26,223 bases of DNA. Origin: Halobacteriales archaeon SW_10_68_16. Lineage in GTDB: Archaea; Halobacteriota; Halobacteria; Halobacteriales; Haloarculaceae. The notes under the pieces are model-generated. The model had not been told where the DNA came from, did no database searches, and was given only the letters and a program-made list of their open reading frames with translations. The translations under genes were made by a program, and so were the position numbers. The first letter of the stretch is position 1; every line of letters begins with the position of its first letter. The stretch spans positions 1 through 26,223 of the forward strand of contig PXSG01000088.1 of assembly GCA_003023485.1 (NCBI GenBank), read 5' to 3'. This document shows positions 1 to 8,730 of this stretch, piece after piece.

Positions 1-3000
1 GACATCAAGGCGCTGTGGCCGGACCACGAGCGGGCCAGCGCCACCGACATCCCACAGGAGGACGTCAACCTCAGCCGCGAGAGCGTCATGATCCTCGGGA
101 GTGCCCACCACTCCAACGAGGAGTCCTATGCCATCCGGAAGCTCGCGGCCTTCATGGGCACCAACAACATCGACCACCAGGCCCGGATCTGCCACTCGAC
201 GACAGTCTCGGGGCTGGCCAACACGTGGGGCTACGGGGCGATGACCCAGCCCATCAACGACTACCGGAACTTCGATCTGAACATCATCATCGGCCAGAAC
301 CCGGCCGAGGCCCACCCGGTCGCGATGCAACACATCCTGGAGGGTCAGCGCCGGGGCGGCACCATCGTCAACGTCGACCCCCGGTACACGAAGACGTCGG
401 CCCACGCCGACTACTTCTACCGGCTCCGACCCGGGACGGACGTCGCCCTGATGATGGGGCTGATGCGGTACCTGCGCGACGAGGGCGAACTCGCGATGGG
501 CGGGGATGACGAGACGGGCATGAACATGCTCGACGAGCGGGTGATGGGCTGGCCCGACGTCGAGGCGGAACTCGACGACTACGACCTCGACACCGTCGCC
601 GATATCACCTGGATCGACCGGGAGGACATCGAGCAACTGGGCGACCTCATCATCGAGAACAGGCCACACGTCCAGATCGAGTGGGCAATGGGGTCGACCC
701 AGCACAACAACGGCACCCAGAACATCCGGTCGTTCGCGCTCACCAGCCTGGCCTCGGGCAGTTCCGCCCGCAGCGGCGGCGGCCTGCAGGTCATGCGTGG
801 CCACGCCAACGTCCAGGGTGCGACCGACCTCGCCGTCGCCAGCCACATCCTGCCGGGCTACTACGGGCTCACGCCCGGCGGCTGGCAGTGGTGGGCCGAC
901 GTCTGGGACAACAGCCCCTACGTCAGCGGGAACACCTCCTTCGAGGAGATGTACAACAAGTTCGAGCTGATGCCCCCGGAGAAGTACGTCCAGCAACTCC
1001 CCGGGGAGGACGGGCCGGCCGCCAGCGACCTACCGGGTGAGGTGGGCGAGACGGACGCCTCGAACCCCGCCGAGAACTCGATGATGTTCCAGAACGGGCT
1101 GACCGTCGCCCGGTGGTTCGAGGGCGCACTCGACCAGGAAGACCGGATGCAGGAGACGCCAGTCTACCAGCCCGAACAGGTGAAAATCGCCGTCTTCTGG
1201 GGCCACTCGGCGAACTCCATCAGCGAGATGCGCAAGATGAAGGAGGGCATGGAGAACCTCGATTTGCTCGTGGTCATCGACCTCTTCCCGGGCGTGGCGA
1301 GCGTCCTGCCCGACTTCGACGAGGGCCCGCCGGTAATGCTGTTGCCCGCTTCGAGCCAGTACGAGCACTACCGGTCGCTGACGAACTCCCACCGCGCGAC
1401 CCAGTGGTCCGAACCGGTCGCGCCGCCGGCCCACCAGTCACGGCCCGACCTGCGGATCATGCAGGAACTGGCCGACGAACTCGGCTTCGGCGAGCACTTC
1501 GACTGGGGCTCGGGCACCGAGATCCACAACGGCAAGTCCTCCTACGAGGACGTCATCCGGGAGTTCAACCTCGGGACCAACACCATCGGCTACCGGCAGA
1601 CGCCCGAGCGGATCCAGCAACACCTCGACAACGAGGAGTACTTCGACCAGGACACGCTGCGGGCGCCCAAGGACATCGACAAGGACTTCGCGGGCGACTA
1701 CTGGATGCTCCCCTGGCCCTGCTGGGGCGAGGGCCACCCCGGAACGCCGATCATCTGGAACGACGACAAGGACCCCCGCGACGGCGGACAGGACTTCCGC
1801 ACGCGGTGGGGGCCGACCGCACCGGGTCCCGACGAGTGGAGCGGCGACGACTACCCGCTCTCCGAGACCGTCGCACAGCAGGGCGAGGAGGGACTGAGCC
1901 TCATCCGTGACACCTACGAGCCCGACTGGCTCCGGGAGGTCAACGCCCAGTTGCCGGGCACCGACCAGATCTCGGAGGTCATCGGCATCCCCGAATATCC
2001 GGGCTGGAAGACGACACTCCCCGAGAGCATCCTGGACCCGGACCAGCAGGGGCAGTCCGACGAACTCACCGTCCCACAGCAGTACGCACTCGACCCGACG
2101 GTCTCGATCGCCGACGCGGCCGACGCGATGGACCCCGATACGGACACCGACATCTGGGAGCCGACCTCGAAGGGACAGATCTACGACCAGTTCACCACTC
2201 GTCCCGAGGGCTACGAGACCCACAGGGTGTTCGACAGCCACATCGCCGACCAGGGCGTCGACGCCGACACCTACGCGGAGTACGACAACGCACAGCCCGA
2301 CGCCCCGACCGGACGTGGGCGCGCGCGTGCGGTCGTCTGGGGCTTCCTCGATACGGTGCCGGTCCACCGCGAACCCATCGAGAGCCCGCGGCCGGACCTG
2401 GTCGAGGAGTGGCCCGCCAACGGCCAGCAGCGGAACTTCTACCGCCTGGACCAGAACAACCGCGTCGAACAGCAGGCGGCAATGGGCCGGATCGCGGACA
2501 CGGCCGAGGATTCCGCCATCGGGCCGCTTGACACCATCCTGACGACGGGCCGGCAGGTCGAACACCAGGGCGGCGGGTCGGAGACGCGGAACAACATCTA
2601 CACGGCCGACATCCAGCCCCACATGTACTGTGAGATCACGCCGAACATGGCCCAGGACCTCGGCGTCGAGGGTGGCGACCTCGTCGTCGTCTCGACGACC
2701 GACCGCGGGTCCGTCCTGGTCAAGGCCCGCGTGACAAACCGGCCGGCCGACGGGGAGGTGTTCATGCCCTACCACTGGGGCGGCGTCTTCCAGGGCGAGA
2801 GTTTAGAGGACAAGTACCCCGACGGGCACGCACCGATCGCCATCGGCGATTCGGCCAACAGCGTCACGTCCCGCGGGTACGACGTCGAGACCCAGATGCA
2901 GGAGACCAAGGCCGCGATGGTCTCGGTCCAGAAAGCGACGCCCCAGGTCATCGAGGACCTGAACATGGAGAGCAACCCGACCTACGGCGAACTCAACATG

Positions 3001-3087
3001 CAGACGGACATCGACTTCCCGCAGGACAGGGAGGGCGTCGGCGTGCAGAAGGACTTCGACGTCCGCAAGAACACCACAACCCAGTGA
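1..3087 (+). CDS. Formate dehydrogenase-N-like catalytic (alpha) subunit, 5'-truncated by window
   Basis: Molybdopterin oxidoreductase of the DMSO reductase superfamily, best matching formate dehydrogenase-N alpha: it would oxidise formate at a Mo- or W-bis-pterin site and pass electrons to the Fe-S subunit just downstream. The frame is open from base 1, so the true start and the N-terminal [4Fe-4S] domain lie outside; 1028 residues remain. The motif ARICHSTTVSG matches the E. coli FdnG stretch around its active-site selenocysteine; here the metal ligand is cysteine (TGC at 190-192) followed by the conserved His. AEAHPV and VDPRYTKT pterin-binding motifs follow at about 303-400. A C-terminal molydopterin-binding domain (LTTGRQVEHQGG; FMPYHWGG) lies at about 2530-2800. 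The stop is 10 nt before the next gene, with a GAGG ribosome-binding site between. Family is secure; formate as substrate is inferred from motif and operon. Tat export cannot be judged without the N-terminus. Confidence 0.88.
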   Translation, partial: DIKALWPDHERASATDIPQEDVNLSRESVMILGSAHHSNEESYAIRKLAAFMGTNNIDHQARICHSTTVSGLANTWGYGAMTQPINDYRNFDLNIIIGQNPAEAHPVAMQHILEGQRRGGTIVNVDPRYTKTSAHADYFYRLRPGTDVALMMGLMRYLRDEGELAMGGDDETGMNMLDERVMGWPDVEAELDDYDLDTVADITWIDREDIEQLGDLIIENRPHVQIEWAMGSTQHNNGTQNIRSFALTSLASGSSARSGGGLQVMRGHANVQGATDLAVASHILPGYYGLTPGGWQWWADVWDNSPYVSGNTSFEEMYNKFELMPPEKYVQQLPGEDGPAASDLPGEVGETDASNPAENSMMFQNGLTVARWFEGALDQEDRMQETPVYQPEQVKIAVFWGHSANSISEMRKMKEGMENLDLLVVIDLFPGVASVLPDFDEGPPVMLLPASSQYEHYRSLTNSHRATQWSEPVAPPAHQSRPDLRIMQELADELGFGEHFDWGSGTEIHNGKSSYEDVIREFNLGTNTIGYRQTPERIQQHLDNEEYFDQDTLRAPKDIDKDFAGDYWMLPWPCWGEGHPGTPIIWNDDKDPRDGGQDFRTRWGPTAPGPDEWSGDDYPLSETVAQQGEEGLSLIRDTYEPDWLREVNAQLPGTDQISEVIGIPEYPGWKTTLPESILDPDQQGQSDELTVPQQYALDPTVSIADAADAMDPDTDTDIWEPTSKGQIYDQFTTRPEGYETHRVFDSHIADQGVDADTYAEYDNAQPDAPTGRGRARAVVWGFLDTVPVHREPIESPRPDLVEEWPANGQQRNFYRLDQNNRVEQQAAMGRIADTAEDSAIGPLDTILTTGRQVEHQGGGSETRNNIYTADIQPHMYCEITPNMAQDLGVEGGDLVVVSTTDRGSVLVKARVTNRPADGEVFMPYHWGGVFQGESLEDKYPDGHAPIAIGDSANSVTSRGYDVETQMQETKAAMVSVQKATPQVIEDLNMESNPTYGELNMQTDIDFPQDREGVGVQKDFDVRKNTTTQ

Positions 3088-3097
3088 GGAAAAACCA

Positions 3098-3763
3098 ATG
3101 TCATCACACACCCAGGAAACGGAGGTCATGCGCGACGGCGTGCGGAGCGTGGGCGAGGACGCCCGCATCTTCCCGGACGTCGAAGCCTGTATCGACTGTG
3201 GCTCCTGTGTCGTCGCCTGCAAGCGAACGTGGGACGTCCCGGCGAACGAACAGCGCATCTCCATCGCGACGATGCTGGAAGGCCAGGAAGCGGCTGCCGG
3301 GATGGAGCGGACACAGACCCTCGAGGCCGGCGAGAGCCCCGGCGAGACGTCCATCCCGATGCAGTGTTACCACTGCGAGAACGCGCCGTGTGTCTCGGTC
3401 TGTCCGACCGACTCGCTGCTGAAAAAGGACAACGGGTTCGTCAACGTCCGCGACGACCTCTGTATCGGCTGCCAGTACTGCCTGTCGGCCTGTCCCTTCG
3501 GCGCCCCGCAGTTCCCCGAGGAGAACGACGGCGTGGCCGGCATCTCGGGCAGCGGCGGCAAGATGGACAAGTGTACGATGTGCGAGTCACGACAGGACCT
3601 CGGCAAGGGCCCGGCGTGTGCCGAGGAGTGTGCCACGGACGCCATCATCGTCGGGACGCCAGAGGAGATCGGCGAGGAACTCGACCGCAGGGGCAGCGGA
3701 ACCTTCTTCAACAGCGTTGCCATGGACGTCATCTTCGGCGACGACGCCAGTGAGATCGCATGA
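3098..3763 (+). CDS. Formate dehydrogenase-type iron-sulfur (beta) subunit, four [4Fe-4S] clusters
   Basis: A 221-residue ferredoxin-like electron-transfer subunit of the FdnH/NarH/DmsB family. It carries sixteen cysteines in four groups: C31-C34-C37-C41, C90-C93-C98-C102, C122-C125-C128-C132 and C159-C162-C174-C178, the usual pattern for four cubane clusters wiring the pterin subunit to a membrane cytochrome. Unlike E. coli FdnH (about 294 residues) it has no C-terminal transmembrane helix, so membrane attachment must come from the two downstream membrane proteins. It follows the catalytic gene by 10 nt, and its TGA overlaps the next start as ATGA, indicating one polycistronic, translationally coupled unit. 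Confidence 0.9.
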   Translation: MSSHTQETEVMRDGVRSVGEDARIFPDVEACIDCGSCVVACKRTWDVPANEQRISIATMLEGQEAAAGMERTQTLEAGESPGETSIPMQCYHCENAPCVSVCPTDSLLKKDNGFVNVRDDLCIGCQYCLSACPFGAPQFPEENDGVAGISGSGGKMDKCTMCESRQDLGKGPACAEECATDAIIVGTPEEIGEELDRRGSGTFFNSVAMDVIFGDDASEIA

Positions 3764-4155
3764 GCGTCAGCGAGGACGAACTGCCCGAGGTCCGGGGCTA
3801 CGCACGCTGGCAGGTGGCGGTCAGCGCCATAATCGGCGTCGCCGTCGCCGTCCTGTCGGTGTGGTGGGTCTCGGGCTTTACCGTCGCGGTCGAGTCGCTG
3901 TATCGCGTCTCGCCGACCGTCCAGGATAGCGGCGTCGGGTCCGACTGGGTCGCGGCCAACACCATCCCGGCGCTGGACTTCCTCATCGCGCTCATCCACG
4001 CGGCCGACGTCATCCTCGGGGCGTTCATCCTGGTGCTGTTCTTCCTGCACTGGGCGGCGTTCCGCCGGCTCGCGAGCCAGATGCGCCAACCCGACGAGGA
4101 GATCGCCGACGGCGTCGCTACGGACGGCGGCGTCGAGGGAGGTGACCGACAATGA
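3760..4155 (+). CDS. Small two-helix membrane protein of the formate dehydrogenase operon
   Basis: A 131-residue protein that I cannot assign to a named family. It has two clear hydrophobic helices, about residues 22-46 (beginning VAVSAIIGVAVAV) and 68-95 (around LIHAADVILGAFILVLFFLH), and an acidic C-terminal tail. His and Trp residues lie near the second helix (IHAAD, FLHW). It overlaps both neighbours by four bases (ATGA at 3760-3763 and at 4152-4155), placed exactly between the Fe-S and cytochrome b genes. It is therefore most likely an accessory anchor or heme-proximal subunit of the same complex. That role is inferred from position; canonical bacterial Fdh-N has no such subunit. Confidence 0.75.
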   Translation: MSVSEDELPEVRGYARWQVAVSAIIGVAVAVLSVWWVSGFTVAVESLYRVSPTVQDSGVGSDWVAANTIPALDFLIALIHAADVILGAFILVLFFLHWAAFRRLASQMRQPDEEIADGVATDGGVEGGDRQ

Positions 4156-5159
4156 CGAATCTCGACCACGGGAAGTTCACCCGCGTGACCACCATCTTCC
4201 ACTCGCTTTTGGGACTGGACGTGTTCCTGTTGTTCTTCAGCGGGTACGCCATCATGTTCCACGACGAACTCTGGTGGCTGATGGCACTGATGGGCGGGCC
4301 CGCGGGCGTCTCGGCGGTCCACCGCGTCGCCGGGATGGGTCTGATCGCGCTCATCGTGTTCTGGGTCGTCCTCCAGATCATCTCGCCGACCGGGCGGGGT
4401 AACTTCAGGGAAATCATCCCGGGCAAGGACGACGTCGACGCGTTCGTCCAGGACATCCAGTTCATGCTCGGGCGGGTCGACGAGCGCCACCCCAACGCCC
4501 GCCAGTTCGGCGGCTACAAGGCCGACGAGGTCCCGCTGCTGTCCTACATCGGGAAGGGCGTCGTGTTCATCTTCTCCATCGAGCTGGCGCTGTTGACCGT
4601 CTCCGGACTGTTGATCTGGAGCGACACGGCGCTGACGGGACTGTTCCAGACCAGGGGCGCCGCGATGGCCTTCGTCACGTTCCACGGGCTGCTCGGGGTC
4701 ATCATGCTGATGGGGGTCATGTTCCACATCTTCGAACACGGCATGCATCCCGCCTTCTACCCGCTGGAGACGAAGGCGTGGATCCCCCGGAAACTCGTTC
4801 CCGAGCACCACGGCGACGAGGAACCCGAGACGACCGGCATCGAGAAACTCTCCCTCGCGCCCTCGTGGGGCACCGTCTCGACCGTCTTCGGCGCGATGGT
4901 CGTCATCGGCATCGTGTCGGTGTTGCTGGCGAGCATCTTCGCCGAGGGCTATCCCGTCCCACGCGAACTGTTGGTCGGCGGCGGATATAGCGGCCTCCTG
5001 TTGACGGTCGGCATCAACATCGGCGTCCTCGTGCTGGGTGTCGGCCTGTTCCTGTCGCTGTACGGGAACGTGATCCGGCGGCGCTGGGAGCGCCAGCTGG
5101 AAGAGGAGATGCGGGGCACCAGCGCGGGCGGCGAAGCGCCGGCCACCGACGACGACTAG
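4152..5159 (+). CDS. Formate dehydrogenase-type cytochrome b (gamma) subunit
   Basis: A 335-residue di-heme membrane cytochrome b of the FdnI/prokaryotic b561 type, which would accept electrons from the Fe-S subunit and pass them to membrane quinone. About six hydrophobic segments are visible (near 15-35, 55-75, 132-155, 173-193, 240-262 and 280-303). Candidate heme ligands are H17, H57, H178 and H192; the 14-residue spacing of the last pair, in FHGLLGVIMLMGVMFHIFEH, equals that of the E. coli FdnI ligand pair. The C-terminal two helices make it about 120 residues longer than FdnI, a lineage-specific extension. It is translationally coupled to the upstream gene by an ATGA overlap. Its TAG at 5157-5159 overlaps the stop codon of the opposing gene. 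Confidence 0.85.
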   Translation: MTNLDHGKFTRVTTIFHSLLGLDVFLLFFSGYAIMFHDELWWLMALMGGPAGVSAVHRVAGMGLIALIVFWVVLQIISPTGRGNFREIIPGKDDVDAFVQDIQFMLGRVDERHPNARQFGGYKADEVPLLSYIGKGVVFIFSIELALLTVSGLLIWSDTALTGLFQTRGAAMAFVTFHGLLGVIMLMGVMFHIFEHGMHPAFYPLETKAWIPRKLVPEHHGDEEPETTGIEKLSLAPSWGTVSTVFGAMVVIGIVSVLLASIFAEGYPVPRELLVGGGYSGLLLTVGINIGVLVLGVGLFLSLYGNVIRRRWERQLEEEMRGTSAGGEAPATDDD

Positions 5160-5551
5160 AGCAGCTTCGCCCCTTCCTCGGAGAGTTCGACCGTCACGTC
5201 CTGTCGGGTCTGTTCCTGGATCTGGTCGATGTTCCGCGTCAGGACCTTGAGGATGTCCTCCGGGTCGGGGTAGACCAGCATGTTGCCCTGGTCGTCCTCC
5301 ATGACGAGCTGGGTGTCGGTCAGCGCGACCTGGTCGCCCTCGATGCTGGCGACGATGGCCGGCAACGCCTCCGCACCCCCCGGCTCGCCCTCCTCGACCC
5401 TGGTGATGTAGAGGGCCTCCAGCCCGATGAGGTCCTTGTACTCCCGGACCTGCCGGGCACAGTTGACCATGTCCTGTGTGACGGCCGTCTTCTCGGGGTT
5501 GCCGTGTGTCCCCTCGTAGCAGTGTTTGCACACGCGGAGTTCGAGTCGCAT
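5156..5551 (-). CDS. Conserved hypothetical small protein with N-terminal CxxC
   Basis: A 131-residue acidic soluble protein that I do not recognise. It begins MRLELRVCKHCYEG, with one C-x2-C pair and a third Cys at residue 31 (MVNCARQ), which could bind a metal but does not form a complete zinc knuckle. The rest reads as mixed alpha/beta (ALYITRVEEG, GDQVALTDTQLVMEDD) with a helical C-terminus. A TATA-like box (5573-5580 on the complement) lies about 26 nt before the ATG, consistent with a leaderless transcript. It converges on the formate dehydrogenase operon with stop codons overlapping by two bases, so transcripts from one strand must run into the other. A functional link to formate dehydrogenase is possible but unproven. 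Confidence 0.7.
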   Translation of the reverse strand: MRLELRVCKHCYEGTHGNPEKTAVTQDMVNCARQVREYKDLIGLEALYITRVEEGEPGGAEALPAIVASIEGDQVALTDTQLVMEDDQGNMLVYPDPEDILKVLTRNIDQIQEQTRQDVTVELSEEGAKLL

Positions 5552-5572
5552 ACCGGGACGTACGGGCCTGAA

Positions 5573-5580
5573 CTCATTAT
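5573..5580 (-). promoter_or_regulatory. TATA-like box for the CxxC protein gene
   Basis: The complement reads ATAATGAG, centred about 26 nt before the ATG at 5551, the usual spacing for leaderless haloarchaeal transcripts. Confidence 0.4.
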
Positions 5581-5602
5581 TCCTACCGGAGACGGCCGAG
5601 AA

Positions 5603-7603
5603 TCAGTGGGTCGACGCGGCGTCGGCCGTCGCCAGTGCGACGAGGTTCCCGAGCGCGAGACAGCCGACACAGAGGAACGCGAACAGTCGGGGACCGAACA
5701 TCTGGAGGGCGAACCGCCCGGCCACGAGGAGCGCGACGAAGACCCCAGTCATGACCGCGCCGGCCTTGAGTTCGATCCACGAGTCGGCCTCGAGGGGGTT
5801 GGCCGTCAGCGTCCGCCGGTCGTCGGTCGCCTCGCGTTCGGGAGTCCGGGCCGCGAAGTAGGACTGTAACCGGTCCCAGGCCCAGATCGAGAGCCCGTTC
5901 GCCGAGACGAGAAACGCCACGGCCACGCTGACGTAGCCGAGTTGTTCGTACCCGACGAGCCAGAGCATCCCGGCGAGACCCAGAAAGAGCGTGCTCCCGA
6001 TGGCGTGGCCGAGCGCCCCCTGCAGGTACCTGACGGCGTCGACGCGTGTGACCTCGCTCTCGATGGCCCGGTCGTCCTCCGGGATCCGCTCGCTCCCCGC
6101 GTCGATCCACCCGGCCCAGCGCGGGAGTGCGTACAGCACCGCGCCCAGGACCACCGTTCCGGTGAGCAAAACTGCGGCGACGAATCCGGCCGAGCGCGGT
6201 TCCCGGCCCTCGTCGGCGTCGGTTCCCGGTTCGACGTCGGGGTCGACGGGCGGCGACTCGGCGTCGAACCCATCCTCGAGGTTGGCGAGCCAGTCGGTCG
6301 CGACCGGCCAGTGCTCGCGGCTGGCCCGGGCGTTCGCTTCCGGGGTCCCGCCCAGCGGGTACCCGGCGAACCCGCTCGTCCCGAACGTCGGCAGGAACGG
6401 GAGCTGGAAGAAGTGACCCGCACCCTCGACGGCGCGGTGGTCCGAGCGGTGGGGGTGGTCCCTGGCCTGGAGCCGGTTGCGCACCTGTTCACCCATCGAG
6501 GTGCTGTGCCAGAGCCGGTCGTCCGTCCCCGAGAACAGCAGGACGTCCCCGTCGATGCGCTCGACGGGGATGGTCGCGGCGGCCACCTGCTCGGGCGCCG
6601 CCTGGAGTTGGCTGTACTCGTAGAACGACCGCGGCCGGTCGAAGGGGTCGGCCGACTCCGGGACCGCGTCGTAGTCGGGGTACGGGAGATAGGGGACGGG
6701 CTCGCCCTCGTGTGCCCACGACGAGGTCCCCGTCGGGTAGCCCCCGGCGTCGAAGCCCTCCCAGACCAGCGAACTGGGTGAGACCGCGACGACCGTCTCG
6801 ATACGTTCGTCGCGGCTGCCGAGCACCAGCGCCAGTTCCGCCCCCTTCGAGACGCCCCAGACGCCGACGCCGGGACCGGTAACCCGGGGGTGGTCGAGCA
6901 ACCGGTCGATAGCCCGCTGGACGTACTCGACGGGGACCGCCGAGAGGACGTCCGGCAACACGTCGGGCTCCCCGAAGTACTGCAGGGAGACCACGACGAA
7001 GCCGTGGGAACTCAACAGCCGGGCGGTCGAGGTCATCTCGCTGCCCCCCGAGCCGTGCAACAGCAGGACACCCGGTGGCGACCCCTCGCCCGGCGGCGTC
7101 CACAGCGTCCCGACGAGGTCACCCTCCAAGGGCTGTTCGTCGACCCCGGCGACGGCGAGTCGCCGGTCGATTGTCGTCCGGGCGACGGTCTCGCCGTCGA
7201 TGGCCGCCGTCAGCGTGACCTCGTGGCGCGTGGGTGGAAAGAACGCCTCGTCGGCGTGCTCGGGGGTCATCGCCCAGAACAGTCCCATCGGGTCGACGCC
7301 GCTGTAGTCGCCCTCCACCGGCGGGTCCTCGTGTATTGAGACGGCCCCCTCCGAGGAGGAGAGGAACGTCGCCGACGCGGACCACGTCCTCGACTCGTCG
7401 TCGAACGAGACGGTGGTGCGTGCCGTTATCTCGACTTCCCTGCTGCCCGGGAGGTCCTGGACTTCGAGCGCGAGTTCGTCGTCGATCAGTGCCGCTCGCG
7501 GGGCGACGAACCTCGCATCCGACGACGTCGTGGTGTTACAGCCTGCGACCGCGACCGTCCCGAGGGCAGCGAGGAGGGGCCGTCTCCGCACGCGGGGAAC
7601 CAT
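5603..7603 (-). CDS. Lipoprotein acyl-CoA thioesterase/BAAT-like hydrolase with C-terminal membrane domain
   Basis: A 666-residue protein. The frame opens earlier, but the ATG at 7603 is preferred: a TATA-like box lies 29 nt upstream, and translation then starts MVPRVRRRPLLAALG, an Arg-rich (Tat-like) signal with lipobox VAGC (lipidated Cys22). Residues about 35-160 resemble the beta-sandwich domain of acyl-CoA thioester hydrolase/BAAT proteins. Residues about 162-440 form a dienelactone-hydrolase-like alpha/beta fold with oxyanion loop LLHGSGG, nucleophile S252 in GVSKG, acid D361 or D362 in SGTDD and H397 in GAGHFF. An acidic linker (445-470) leads to about five hydrophobic helices (473-660), which the family normally lacks. 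The active site should face the cell surface, so an intracellular CoA ester is an unlikely substrate. Substrate unknown. Confidence 0.8.
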   Translation of the reverse strand: MVPRVRRRPLLAALGTVAVAGCNTTTSSDARFVAPRAALIDDELALEVQDLPGSREVEITARTTVSFDDESRTWSASATFLSSSEGAVSIHEDPPVEGDYSGVDPMGLFWAMTPEHADEAFFPPTRHEVTLTAAIDGETVARTTIDRRLAVAGVDEQPLEGDLVGTLWTPPGEGSPPGVLLLHGSGGSEMTSTARLLSSHGFVVVSLQYFGEPDVLPDVLSAVPVEYVQRAIDRLLDHPRVTGPGVGVWGVSKGAELALVLGSRDERIETVVAVSPSSLVWEGFDAGGYPTGTSSWAHEGEPVPYLPYPDYDAVPESADPFDRPRSFYEYSQLQAAPEQVAAATIPVERIDGDVLLFSGTDDRLWHSTSMGEQVRNRLQARDHPHRSDHRAVEGAGHFFQLPFLPTFGTSGFAGYPLGGTPEANARASREHWPVATDWLANLEDGFDAESPPVDPDVEPGTDADEGREPRSAGFVAAVLLTGTVVLGAVLYALPRWAGWIDAGSERIPEDDRAIESEVTRVDAVRYLQGALGHAIGSTLFLGLAGMLWLVGYEQLGYVSVAVAFLVSANGLSIWAWDRLQSYFAARTPEREATDDRRTLTANPLEADSWIELKAGAVMTGVFVALLVAGRFALQMFGPRLFAFLCVGCLALGNLVALATADAASTH

Positions 7604-7628
7604 GCGTGGAGATGTGGCTGTGACAACT

Positions 7629-7635
7629 GATAAAA
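7629..7635 (-). promoter_or_regulatory. TATA-like box for the lipoprotein hydrolase
   Basis: The complement reads TTTTATC, centred 29 nt before the ATG at 7603. This spacing is the main reason for preferring that start over the longer open frame beginning at 7663. Confidence 0.45.
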
Positions 7636-7700
7636 TGTATGCTTCAGATGACGTTAGTTTCAACTGACACTCCCATCCCCCGAGAGAGGCCCGCGAGCGG

Positions 7701-8633
7701 CTACGAGTCGCCGTTGACTTCGCGGGCGAGGTCGCCGAACTGGGCGACGCGCTCGGCGTGGGCGTTGTGCTGGTGGATGGACTCGTCGTTTGACTGTTTC
7801 ATGGTGACGACGGCGTCCTCGGGGAGGTGTGGGAACGCCTCGACGACGCCCTCGGCCATGGCACGCACGCAGTCCTCGACGAACTTCGCGTCGGCGTGGG
7901 CCTCGAAGGTCATGTGGTCCTCGTCGGGGCGCTTGGCGAAGTTGTAGATGCGGGCACTCATCGCGTCCCGGGCGACGTCGATGAGGTCCCGGAGGTCGAC
8001 CTCGGGCGGGCCGGGAGACTCGATGGTGAGGGTAGCGTGGCCCCGCTGTGAGTGGCCGGCCTGTGGGACCTCGGCGAGAAATTCGTCGATGACCTCGTCC
8101 TCGACCTCCAAATCGCGGAGCGTCTCGCGGGCCCGCGAGGCGGACATCCCCTGCGAGCAGGGACAGACGGTCATCCCGGTGACGCGGACGCCGATCTCCT
8201 CGGTGGTGCCCTCCTCTGTGGCACTCGCGGAGGCGATGATGTCGGCGGTCCCCTGCGTGGGCTTGTGGGAGGCGGGGGTCTCCTCACGGATGACCCACTC
8301 GGCCTCCATCCGGACCTCGGCTTTGGTCGTGTAGTCGTGTTTTTCGAGGAGGCGCTCGGCGGCGTCGCCACAGACGTCCTGGACGCGGTCGGTCGACCCG
8401 CTGACCGCCGCCTCCAGCGTCTCGTCGATGACCTCCATGTTCCGGCTCATGTCCGCGCCCTTCCGCCAGGACGGGAGGTCGACGAACACCTCGAACTCGG
8501 CCATCAACACCACGGGTCGCGCCCCCGCCCGGTCGACCTTGACCAGTTTCTCGACGCCGGTCACGCCGACGCGGTTGAGGCCGACGGCGACGTTCGGACG
8601 GGACGCCTGCACGTCCGGCAGTTGTTGACTCAT
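7701..8633 (-). CDS. mptA: GTP cyclohydrolase MptA (FolE2-type)
   Basis: A 310-residue protein of the MptA/FolE2 (COG1469) family, a metal-dependent enzyme opening the GTP imidazole ring as the first step of pterin synthesis. In haloarchaea this activity supplies tetrahydrofolate and archaeosine. Family signatures visible: the N-terminal [15 protein letters not shown] strand, the [11 protein letters not shown] motif, the [16 protein letters not shown] segment and the [10 protein letters not shown] motif that holds the conserved catalytic cysteine. Length matches the family and the frame is complete. It is transcribed alone or ahead of the hydrolase gene, about 100 nt upstream of whose start it ends. 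Identification is confident at family level. Confidence 0.93.
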   Translation of the reverse strand: MSQQLPDVQASRPNVAVGLNRVGVTGVEKLVKVDRAGARPVVLMAEFEVFVDLPSWRKGADMSRNMEVIDETLEAAVSGSTDRVQDVCGDAAERLLEKHDYTTKAEVRMEAEWVIREETPASHKPTQGTADIIASASATEEGTTEEIGVRVTGMTVCPCSQGMSASRARETLRDLEVEDEVIDEFLAEVPQAGHSQRGHATLTIESPGPPEVDLRDLIDVARDAMSARIYNFAKRPDEDHMTFEAHADAKFVEDCVRAMAEGVVEAFPHLPEDAVVTMKQSNDESIHQHNAHAERVAQFGDLAREVNGDS

Positions 8634-8730
8634 CGGACCCGCCTAAGGAAGAATCCGGGTTAGAGGTTTCGATACCGCACCCGAGTGCGTTCCCGGCGCA
8701 GGGCGGCCTCGCGTGTCACAGCAATCACTA

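Noticed and set aside
190..192. Possible selenocysteine codon in the formate dehydrogenase
   Set aside because: The codon is TGC (Cys), not TGA, and haloarchaea are not known to use selenocysteine.
3798..5531. 577-codon minus-strand frame opposite the formate dehydrogenase operon
   Set aside because: Shadow of the two membrane subunit genes and the CxxC gene, which have clear motifs and coupled starts.
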